Below, in pieces: positions 32,415 to 41,995 of a stretch of DNA of 64,000 nt. The DNA is from Branchiostoma lanceolatum (taxonomy: Eukaryota; Chordata; Leptocardii; Amphioxiformes; Branchiostomatidae), in the NCBI RefSeq assembly GCF_035083965.1, contig NC_089731.1:4379001-4443000 (forward strand), written 5' to 3'. Under the pieces are notes generated by a model. It made no database searches and was not told the DNA's origin. It worked only from the letters and a program-made list of their open reading frames with translations. Every line of letters starts with the position of its first letter. Position 1 is the stretch's first letter. Both the position numbers and the translations under genes were made by a program.

Positions 32415-35400
32415 ATGCCGCGATGTAAGGCACTGGTTCTGTTACTGCTCGCCTTCAGGTATCTACTTCTTGTGACAGAAGCAACTGCCAGGTGCCCAGA
32501 CAGCTGCAGAACATACAGAAATAATTTTTCGTGTCGCTGTCCTCGTAACGATAGGAAGGCTTCCTCCTGCAGCTGGTTTGGATATGGAGGATATACGCAC
32601 AGCTTTGAAGTATGTCTTGACGCCCTGCCAACTGGCTTCCTCAAAGAAACTCGAACAGTGTACATCAATTATCTCCGCTCCTCTACGCTTCTGGAGCGGT
32701 CTTTCCCAAACCTCTCAAGCCTTCGACATCTGCAGATACAAAAGTCAAACGTTTCCACGATCCGGCCAGGGGCTTTCCGAGGTCTATCATCACTGACAAG
32801 GCTCCATATGACTGACAACCGAATCTCCAGTCTAGGTAATGGCGCGGTCACATTCTTTGTAGGCTGTTGCACAATTTTGATGTAGAATTTTCAAAAGCGG
32901 GCTGTGACAGACTTAACCACAATCAAGGAGCTAAGACAGCCCATTCCAAGTCATAAATCAATAAAAACAAAACATGAAATATCTCAATAATCTACACGAA
33001 TGACATTGTCAAAATCTAATATCAAGTAAGTTAGAAGTTCAGCCCATTTGATGAATACATTTCTTCTTTTGCTGTTTTCTTATTGATGAGTCCTATTTTC
33101 TTTCATCTGCAGATTCTGATGTTTTTCTCGGGCTCAAAAGCCTAACACAATTGTTCCTCCAGAAGAATGTAATCTCAGCCATATCAAAGCACGCCTTCCG
33201 CGACCTTCCTGCCCTGATCAATCTACATTTGTCCAGCAACCAACTGACTTCTGTGCCGGTTGATGCAATTCTGCAGCCCACAGCATTGACAGTTGCAGAC
33301 CTACAAATGAATCTCATCGCACTAATCGAAAGCGATGTCATGCTTCTTGTAGGAAACCCGATGTTTCGTCTATGGTTGGTAGCAAACAAGCTGCGATGTG
33401 ACGAGAACCTGACATGGTTCATCTGTAAACTACCACACCTGAAGCTCATCTCTGATCGCGACTCTCTGAGGTGTGCATCACCTGCTGAAGTCAAAGGATC
33501 TGCCCTGTCCTCCATCAGAAAGGGCATCTGCCCGACAAATACAGACAAGCCACGAGAGGGAATTGAGTTCATGGGGCATCATGAAATGTCAATCACAACA
33601 GCTGCTACAGAGAAGAACGGCACATTTTCTAAAATGAACACCACCTATCTGTCCAACCACACCGTTCCTACTGAGAACTATAAAGAGTTGGCACCCACAA
33701 ATGACACGCCACTCTCTCATGATCATCATACAACAGAGATGGACCATGTCATCATTCTTCTTGGGGGAGACCCAACAACCCAAAAGAATGACAATAGCAC
33801 CTACATATTGGCCATGATCAGTGCTGTTGTTGTGCCTCTCCTCCTAGTGTTGGCAACATCAAGTGTCCTCCTCTTTTACAAACGCTGGCGTGGCGCAGAT
33901 ATGGCCAACCACGACCAACCGAATGGAACAGACGATAGACCTGCCTCCTTCGGAACAGAAGGAAGCCAGAAGATTCAACCTTACGCAGTGGTCTACTCTG
34001 ACTCTGCTGGACAGCAGGCACCAGGCAGGAACTCAGCAACAGGTCGACAACCCAAACTTGCCCATAACCAGACATCAGGAGACAACGACACCATTCAGCC
34101 ATACGCAGTGGCATTCGAGGAAGGTGAAGGACCAGAGATCAAGCCATACGCAGTGACCTACAAGGAAGACCTAGCGCAAAACGACGACTTTAAGATCCCC
34201 CTGTATGGGGTAGACAGTCCTGACCCCCCACAAGATACAGGAGGCCACACAGAGGCAGATTTCACACAACCAGAAAACGACACTGACCAACACGCAACAA
34301 TCGTCAAACAAGCAATCAACTCATCAGAAGACCAGTTACTGCCAAAAGATCCCAGCGCAGAGCGAAGATATGAAAACAAAGAAACCGAAAACGGCAAACC
34401 ATCGACAAGTGATGGCAACGACCCTTACGGAATGGAGGAGGAAAACGAGATTCCAAGCGTAAGCAGGTTATACAGCAAAGGATCGCAGCCCACTGGTTCA
34501 GAAGAGAACAGCAAATCTCACATCCTGTACAACCCAGCTCATGGACAGCTTGAGAGTAAGGACAGTACATCTCATGTCCTGTACAACCCAGCTCATGGAC
34601 AGCCTGAGAGTAAGGACAGCACATCTCACATCCTGTACAACCCAGCTCATGGACAGCAAGAGAGTAAGGACAGCACATCTCATGTCCTGTACAACCCAGC
34701 TCATGGACAGCCTGAGAGTAAGGACAGCACATCTCATGTCCTGTACAACCCAGCTCATGGACAGCCTGAGAGTAAGGACAGCACATCTCACATCCTGTAC
34801 AACCCAGCTCATGGACAGCAAGAGAGTAAGGACAGCACATCTCATGTCCTGTACAACCCAGCTCATGGACAGCCTGAGAGTAAGGACAGCACATCTCATG
34901 TCCTGTACAACCCAGCTCATGGACAGCAAGAGAGTAAGGACAGCACATCTCATGTCCTGTACAACCCAGCTCATGGACAGCTTGAGAGTAAGGACAGCAC
35001 ATCTCATGTCCTGTACAACCCAGCTCATGGACAGCCTGAGAGTAAGGACAGCACATCTCATGTCCTGTACAACCCAGCTCATGGACAGCAAGAGAGTAAG
35101 GATAGCACATCTCATGTCCTGTACAACCCAGCTCATGGACAGCCTGAGAGTAAGGACAGCACATCTCATGTCCTGTACAACCCAGCTCATGGACAGCAAG
35201 AGAGTAAGGACAGCACATCTCATGTCCTGTACAACCCAGCTCATGGACAGCCTGAGAGTAAGGACAGCACATCTCATGTCCTGTACAACCCAGCTCATGG
35301 ACAGCTTGAGAGTAAGGATAGCACATCCCATGTCCTGTACAACCCAGCTCCTGGACAGCTTGAGAGTAAGGACAGCACATCTCATGTCCTGTACAACCCA

Positions 35401-35514
35401 ACTCATGGACAGCCTGAGAGTAAGGACAGCACATCTCATGTCCTGTACAACCCAACTCATGGACAGCCTGAGTGTCCAACAAGCGAACCTTCAGTGCTGT
35501 ATGGAGAAGACTAG
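32415..35514 (+). CDS. LRR-TM B: LRR single-pass membrane receptor with 18-copy tyrosine repeat tail, two exons
   Basis: Exons 32415-32835 and 33113-35514 (phase-1 GT-AG) give 940 residues. I prefer the ATG at 32415 to 32391 because it gives the same 421-nt exon 1 as LRR-TM A. Order: signal peptide, cysteine cap (RCPDSCRTY, CRCP, CSWFGYGGY), LRRs (NVSTIRPGAFRGLSSLTRLH, LFLQKNVISAISKHAF), LRRCT-like cap (LRCDENLTWFICKL), glycosylated stalk, transmembrane helix at about 370-395. The tail has IQPYAVVYSD, IQPYAVAFEE, IKPYAVTYKE and IPLYGVD, as in A. From residue ~609 to ~928 come 18 copies of ESKDSTSHVLYNPAHGQP, varying at few positions (V/I, P/Q/L, A/T). The repeated tyrosine suggests multivalent binding of an intracellular partner; this is inference. 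Confidence 0.9.
34507..35480 (+). repeat. 54-bp coding minisatellite (18 LYNP units)
   Basis: The 54-bp unit encodes 18 residues, so copy-number change keeps frame. Units differ at one to four bases (CTTGAG/CCTGAG/CAAGAG; GTCCTG/ATCCTG). Sub-blocks such as P-then-Q alternation suggest that expansion proceeded by multi-unit duplication. The first and last units grade into unique sequence (ENSKSHILYNP and HGQPECPTSEPS). Confidence 0.95.
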
Positions 35515-35587
35515 ATGGACACTGCACCTCCCCATGAGCAGCGATAGACCGTGTCAAAATGCTTGTCTAGAAAAACAATAATCAGCC

Positions 35588-35593
35588 ATTAAA
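35588..35593 (+). terminator. Possible poly(A) signal of LRR-TM B
   Basis: ATTAAA lies about 75 bp after the stop codon. No canonical AATAAA is seen close by. Confidence 0.35.
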
Positions 35594-36010
35594 ACAAACT
35601 AGACTTAGTCATCATTCACTTATTAACGTATGGTAGTTTTTTTAACACAGCATTATCATTTGTGCTTTGGACTAGGAAAAAATAAGTAGATATCCATGTT
35701 ATTCAAAAGACCTTAATCTTTTTGCACAGTTAGGACAGGTAAAACAAGTTTGACTTTGCAGAGGCCCACTGGCAGGTAGATTCAATGTTATTTCCGTGAT
35801 TCTTGTACATGTATTTTCAACTTATTTCACTGAGAATATACAATACAAATAACTCTTTAATTGGTCTTTAGAGAAATGTATGCAGTACTGTACGTTGTGT
35901 AGCTTGTTTTATTTTGTATACATACATTGTACATGCATACGTTTAAGACATGTTTTTATTCTCTCAAACTTAAAAAGTACAGTTAAGAAGACAGTACTAC
36001 AACATCAGAA

Positions 36011-36300
36011 GTGTTTCAACATATTCATATTGAGTCCCCGGGACATAAAGTGACACTTGACAAGGTGCACATTTTGGATAAGGAACAGGACTGGTTTGTG
36101 AGGGGCGTGAAGGAGGTGATTTACATCAGGGCTCATCACCCCTCCCTGAACCGCAACGGTGGAAGATTCCGTCTGCCCGCTGCATTCGATTCACTGCTGA
36201 CGTCATCACGTCTCCGACTTCCCGGCGTTCAACGCAGTGGATCGAACATCTGGAGTATCCAGCCGAAAATTTATGGTGAGTTCAACTCTTGGTGTTGGAT
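36011..36300 (+). pseudogene. Relic of a Penelope-like retroelement C-terminus
   Basis: The frame reads VHILDKEQDWFVRGVKEVIY, then IRAHHPSLNRNGGRFRLPAA and FDSLLTS. This resembles the segment after the GIY-YIG endonuclease of Penelope-like elements (W-x2-RGVKEAIYIR...PSLNR-GGR-LP). The GIY-YIG core and reverse transcriptase are absent, so it is a terminal fragment. Confidence 0.55.
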
Positions 36301-36910
36301 CAAAGTTTAAAATTTTCCAATATGTACTCCACCCAACACAGATGAGCTGTCATGCGAAGCAAAATTAAGGTTACAACATCCCAAGGTATTTGGGAAAACT
36401 TAATTATAAGATTTAGCAAACCATACAGACAGTACAAAAAAACTCTTCAGCAACAAGATGGAATAATTAGAATTCACTCCCAATGTCATTGGGAGTGAGT
36501 GATTTCCATTGAAAATTTCTTCAAGGTGATATGAAGCAAACCATACAAACTGCGAAAAATTCTCCAACAGGGAGGCACAATGAGGTATATATATATATAC
36601 ACTGGGAGGGATCAACGTTCAGAGATCTAGGAACAAAGGGAAACTAAAACGTGCATCCAGGCCAGAAAATTTACATGCACAAAAACAACTCTGTTCCAGC
36701 ACAATACGTCATGACGTCAATATGCGGATAAAGAAGAATCGAATAGGCTTTAAAAAATTCTCAATGTACTCCTGAAAACTTGAACACAACATGATGATCA
36801 TACAACCTGGACAGCATGACACAGATGAAAACTAAAAAAATAGACAAAGAAGCTCAAATGTCCTAAGGAAAGAGCAATAACTTGTTTGAATAAGTCTATG
36901 TGCCATAATC

Positions 36911-36955
36911 TTTGTCCAGCAACAAACTGACTTGTGTGCCAGTTGACGCAATGTT
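36911..36955 (+). pseudogene. 45-bp scrap of an LRR-TM exon 2
   Basis: TTTGTCCAGCAACAAACTGA and what follows up to GACGCAATGTT matches LRR-TM B around 33230-33275 (the SSNQLTSVPVDAI segment) with a handful of differences. No surrounding LRR sequence remains. Confidence 0.55.
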
Positions 36956-37444
36956 TCATTTTATATTTTTCATTGTGAATTCAACGGAGGAACTTGAATT
37001 TTTCAACTGCGTCGTGCCATCTTGATGATTTTTCCTGTGGCGACATGGTTATATTCACGCAATCTCACATCCTACAATTTGGTCTGAGCTTTGAAATACA
37101 CAACTAAAAAGTGAATGGCCTTACTGCTCAATTACGAGACTTGCGCTTGCAAACCCAAACTACAAAGGCTGCTAAAAATATGTAAAATTCTGCTGAGACA
37201 GGCTGAAACATTTTTTTCATATTCTTTTTGTAAAGGGACAGCTTTCTTCAAAATGGAGGAGAGATTTGAAAACAAAATTGGCATAGTGATTTTTATTGCC
37301 GTGGCGACGGTACCTGCCATGTAAGCAGATCCCACCTGCTTCCCGGTGTTTAAAAGGACAGACTGGTCAATTTGCGAGCCTGCCAAAAACCCTCATACCG
37401 ACCAGTCACTTTCTACCGCCCTTTCTGAGAGATATAAGACTGAG

Positions 37445-39686
37445 TGCCGAACTCTTGCAATTACAACAAAGGCTACAATGAATCTGCTGAAATGACAAAT
37501 TTACAAGCAGGAAACTGTTTTCTCAATACTGAATGGCTGGGGTTAAAAGGGTTGCAGCTTAGGAAATTATCGTCTCAAAAATTAACTTTCATCAATTCCT
37601 TTTCTCTTAGACGCCTTGTTCTTGTAGAAGCGGGGATAACTAAGATAGACAACGCTACATTCAAAGTTTTTAGGGGATTGAAGGAATTATATCTAGACTA
37701 TAACTTGCTAACGCACATCCCTAGCAACTGGCACAGCGGCACGTTTGTGCAGAGGGAATATAAGCTCAACCATCTTTCGATTTCCCACAATAAGATCTCC
37801 AGTTTAGGTCCTGCTTGTTTTCAGAACCTTTGCAGTTTATTGTCATTACATCTAGGACACAATGATTTGAGAGAAATACAGAGCCAATGGTTTATCGGTC
37901 TGGACAAACTAGAAGAGCTATATCTCAATGAAAACAAAATTGAAACAGTCTTATCCGACGCGTTTGAATCTCTGAACCAACTGAAAGTTCTAGATCTAAG
38001 TTACAATGACATGGTGTGTCTACAAAGAGAAAAAATTAGAGCTTTTGAAAACATCGATAGAGTCGTACTCGCCGGAGAAGATCTGACCTCAACAGCGAAC
38101 GTTGTGTGGAGTATGGCATGGCGCGCTGTGTTTGAACACTGCAACCCGTTGTTGCCATGGCAATGGCTACAGCTTTCCGCCACGCAGTGGATGCGATTCG
38201 ATGTCGCAGACATGGTTTTTCACATCAATTACGTAGAAACTGAGGAAAGGTTTGACATTGATTGGTTTAGCGTGTTGTCAAGGAAGCATTACGAAAAAAA
38301 GGAGTACCCTTGTATGCGCCTGATAGAAAGCTTTAGTTTTGCGGCCATCTCTCCTTTTGTCGTTATAGCAACGAACAGTCAAGAAAATATGAACAATAAA
38401 TTTTCACCTCAATGTGTGGAGGCATGGGAAGGGTCGGGTGGTATCACTTTTCGTCCAGTTTACGATTGTCCGCCGTAGGAACAAGTGACAAACCATCTGC
38501 ACCCAGATCGGAAGGTTTTAGCATTGTAGTAACCACGCTGAAAAACCAAACGGTTGTCTCTCAAAATACATCTTCGCACATGAACGGTAGCAGAAATAAT
38601 GACTCTTTGACAAGAGTCGCCTGTTTTGTTATCATTCATGACAAAATGAATGAGTTGTTTTTCAACGTGTACACCACAAGTAAAGCAGGTGACACTAAAT
38701 CATGTTTTCCGTTTAAGACTGTTAAAAATGAAACCAAAATGGCAGAAAATAATAAAACGCTTGACAATAGATATTTCTCCAGCCCTGGTAGCTCAGACGA
38801 TAGAATGCATAGATCGAACAACACAACATCCTCCCCTCCATTCGGTTTCATACTGACCACTCAAACTGAGAATGCTACAGTAGGGTCAACAGGTGGATTA
38901 ACGTTGTTTTCTCTCCCACATACAAATGTGAGTTCAAATGTGGACGGCGCCACGTACATAACGATTCCTCTGATAGTGGGCTCTGTAGCGGCAGGTCAGG
39001 TCTTTCTAATGATTTGCGTTGGTTTGTTATGCTACAGAAAGAAAAGAAATAATGTAAATCCATCCGGCAGTAGACAAGTCCTTCCTTTATCAAAAGTCAA
39101 TGTCACAGCGGCCTTACAGAGTAACCCAATGTACAACGGTAAGACGGCAAGCACACTTCAGAATCACAGCACGCAGGATTCTTGTCAAGCAAACGACAAC
39201 ATGTACAATGAGATAAACGAGGATGAACTGTACGTTCCTCATGGACACAGCTACTGCGAAATAAACGATGAGGAGGCCAGCAGTGAAGATAAGCGACTGA
39301 CAGACAACTACGATGACGTCACTGATACACCAGAACAGGCCTCACGAAACGAGAACCTTGAGGACGATGACTCTGTGACTTTCTATGCAGCTTCAGCTAA
39401 AGTTGTGTTACCCACTGCTAGAAAAGCCGCAGCTAAAACTTCGCTCTATGAGGAAGGTTCAAAGACAAAAGTTTCAAGACAAAAGCAGACAGCTTATAAA
39501 CTGACTGACTTGAAGTTCGCAGATGCATCAATTGTCAAATCTAGAACAACGGATGATGTCGCGAGTGACTCCACAGAGGAATTAGAAACGGACCACTCAG
39601 GAGGGCTTGGGGATACCAGTGTAGATGGTACTAGAGATGTCGAATTGAGAGTCGAAAACATGCCGAAAACATGTCGGAAAGACTAG
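37445..39686 (+). CDS. LRR-TM C: LRR membrane receptor with ITAM-like tail; frame interrupted at about 38.44 kb
   Basis: The first frame (to TAG at 38476) encodes LRRs (LRRLVLVEAGITKIDNATF, LKELYLDYNLLTHIP, LNHLSISHNKISSLG, LEELYLNENKIETVL, LKVLDLSYNDM) and a C-terminal ectodomain part with few cysteines. A second frame, open from 38400 to 39686 in the -1 register, continues with a Thr/Asn-rich stalk, transmembrane helix ITIPLIVGSVAAGQVFLMIC and basic stop KKRNN, then an acidic tail. The tail has MYNEINEDELYVPHGHSYCEI. Removing a 38-bp GT...AG stretch (38441-38478) would restore the frame. Alternatives are a sequencing indel or a pseudogene. The N-terminal start and signal peptide are not resolved. 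It is distinct from A/B in sequence and has no intron in the LRR part. Confidence 0.65.
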
Positions 39687-40004
39687 ATTCTTGGGAAAAA
39701 ATCTAAGGCGTCATTGCGTCATGAAGTATTTCAGTGTTGTGAATATCACATTTGTCTTGTGATAAATGAATAATGAAATATGTATATTGTGCTAATGATA
39801 TATATATGATGATTGTGAAAATATGTAATAGTCAGTTGAAAAGATGGTGACTAGATATTTGCCGATGTTGTGCTCCTATTTTGCACTTTACTAGAATTTG
39901 TAGGGATTACTCATACATGTACATATGGTATGATATTGTGTAAAATTGTTATTGTCATCATTATGCACTTCATTCATGTCATTCAGTGAAGTTGATGGAT
40001 GATC

Positions 40005-40010
40005 AATAAA
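40005..40010 (+). terminator. Poly(A) signal of LRR-TM C
   Basis: AATAAA in GATCAATAAACAG lies about 320 bp after the LRR-TM C stop codon. Confidence 0.5.
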
Positions 40011-40806
40011 CAGTTCTTGTATGAAACCATGCTTGTGTTTTCATGATTCTATGAAGAGCGTTGCCCAGAACTAGGGATGTCCCTGTGGCTCAACTTAAAG
40101 TAGCCTCTCAGGTGATCTCCTAGCTCCAATTATCATCATGTTTTTTTTATTGTTGTTCGACAGCTTGCCACCACACATGGCTGTACAGACATCACAACAA
40201 ATCTATTTCCAATTAGTAATGCGGAACAGACGTTAAAAAGTAATTCGGTACACACGTTAAAATTATGAAGTACAAACACATTAGAATAACAATAACAATA
40301 AATTTTTTGTTATGAAACAAAAAAAATCGCAAAAAATCGTCATTTCAAAATACACTCGTTGACGCGCATAATTCGTGATGTATTACTATCATGTGAATTC
40401 CTGCAAAGTTATACTAATAAATATCGAAGTACAAGCCAAGGAGAGCCTTTTTTTCTAAAAATGGGCGTGGCCTTATAAATCTTGATGACGCAATCATGAC
40501 GTCATACTAATTTGCATAAATTATCACTTTGCTATAAGGTATTACCTGCAAAAAAATTAAGGTTGAGGAAGGTTTATAAAGCTTAAGAAAGGGTTTTTTC
40601 AATAACATCCCAAAACTGCTCAGCCACCCTTCAACGGTACCTTAACTGTAGCTTAGAATATACTTAAAATTAACGTTACAAGTTTGAAGCAATTTAAAAC
40701 TATCATTGTACTTGGAGCATTCGTAGTACGGGTGCTGAGTGGGTTTCGCAGGATGGGTGAAGAGCACGGGGTATGGACTAAATTTACATGCAAATGGAGC
40801 TATCGT

Positions 40807-41125
40807 CTAGTAGAGCGAGGAATTTAACAGTCTGACAATATGTGGGAAACTGCTATTGTGGAAGCGAACAGTTCTAGCAAAGATTGTGTCCAGATTGTTG
40901 CATATTCTGGTATGGCGTCCGCTGATCTCTCCACGGGGCAAGGGGAGCCAGCCCCGTAAGGCGGTAGAGTTTATAAGTCCGCGCCCAAACGTCCTGCACA
41001 GCTGTTCACGTCTGGACTCCATGGTGTGAAGTCTAAGTTGGGTGCAGGCTTCTGAGTAACAGATTTATGTTAGCCCAGAATTGTGCGGCATGCCCGACGC
41101 TGAATGCTGTCAAGCTGTTTTGCAA
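40807..41125 (-). pseudogene. Relic of a non-LTR retrotransposon reverse transcriptase C-terminus
   Basis: On the minus strand the sequence reads LDSIQRRACRTILG, then after a frame change MESRREQLCRTFGRGLINS, LPLPRGEISGRHTR and FPHIVRLLNS. The IQRRACR-I-G...RRE-LC-FG...RLLN pattern is the usual end of LINE reverse-transcriptase proteins. The frame break and lack of the catalytic domain show that it is dead. Confidence 0.6.
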
Positions 41126-41203
41126 TTAGTTGGTAACTGTGAGACCCCAGTTCAATGAAAAAAAATGTGTACGCAGTTGGTGCCAATCGTCTCTTACATC
41201 ATG

Positions 41204-41322
41204 CATAACATAACATAACATAACATAACATAACATAACATAACATAACATAACATAACATAACATAACATAACATAACATAACATAACATAACATAACA
41301 TAACATAACATAACATAACATA
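41204..41322. repeat. (AACAT)n pentanucleotide microsatellite
   Basis: About 24 uninterrupted units of AACAT. The apparent MLCYV-repeat open frame on the minus strand is an artefact of this satellite. Confidence 0.98.
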
Positions 41323-41995
41323 ATAATGTAATGTTTTAGTGGATTAACATTAGATGCATGTAGTACTACGTATACATGTATGCTTTGGCCAGGTAAGGTA
41401 AATAATTGCCCTGAGTTCTTTCATCGGCCTGACTGTAGGTGAATGACCTTAGGTTACCCCTGTCATGTGCCGGTCTGAAGATGCAAATAGTACCAAAGGT
41501 CACTCAGAGCCTGCGCAGGTAACGTTAGTGTATGGACACGAATTTGTTGGGTTGAATAGAACGGTAAGTCCGCCATTTTACTACAAATTTCGTACATAGA
41601 TATTTACAGGTACAATATGTTTTGTTCACGTCTGCTACTAGTAGTCAAACGTTGCTGATTCTGCATGTACTATGACTGCATGGCAGAACGAACTGTCGCC
41701 AGAACGGGCCCTAAAAGACAGCCTGTATAGGATTAAATATACGACGAACCTGTTTGAACGACAACTAGTCTGTGTAACACAAACTCCCCTGTTCGAAGCT
41801 ATAACGGCCCCTCCCGGTGCATGTTGTGTGGGCCGTTATAAGCGCGATCTATTCAGGCTATAAGACGACGTGAAACGCTTGTAAGACAGTCTGTATGTTT
41901 ACTTTCGGAACATATTTGGTTGCTATTTACGACAAGGTACTTAAAGCAGATCAAGCAATGCTAATCATTTTGTTTCTCTGTTATAAAGTACAAAA

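Larger units (their letters stand above)
35594..37444. other. Spacer between LRR-TM B and LRR-TM C
   Basis: It contains a Penelope-like relic (about 36011-36300), a scrap of LRR exon (36911-36955) and a possible signal-peptide exon for LRR-TM C (37253-37320). That exon encodes MEERFENKIGIVIFIAVATV and is followed by donor GTAAGC. The phase of this possible exon does not match any acceptor I can see, so I do not join it. The rest is AT-rich with a short TA run near 36590. Confidence 0.5.
40011..41995. other. Spacer before the LRR-Ig gene
   Basis: It holds a SINE-like head (about 40078), a retrotransposon relic on the minus strand and a pentanucleotide satellite. From 41330 to 41995 I see only probable promoter/5' UTR sequence of the LRR-Ig gene, without a recognisable core element. 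Confidence 0.5.

Noticed and set aside
38400-38478. Programmed -1 ribosomal frameshift in LRR-TM C
   Set aside because: The register fits, but no X-XXY-YYZ heptamer is seen in the ectodomain frame within the overlap. A tiny intron, indel or pseudogene is at least as likely.
41126-41311. MLCYV-repeat open frame on the minus strand
   Set aside because: Translation of the AACAT pentanucleotide satellite.
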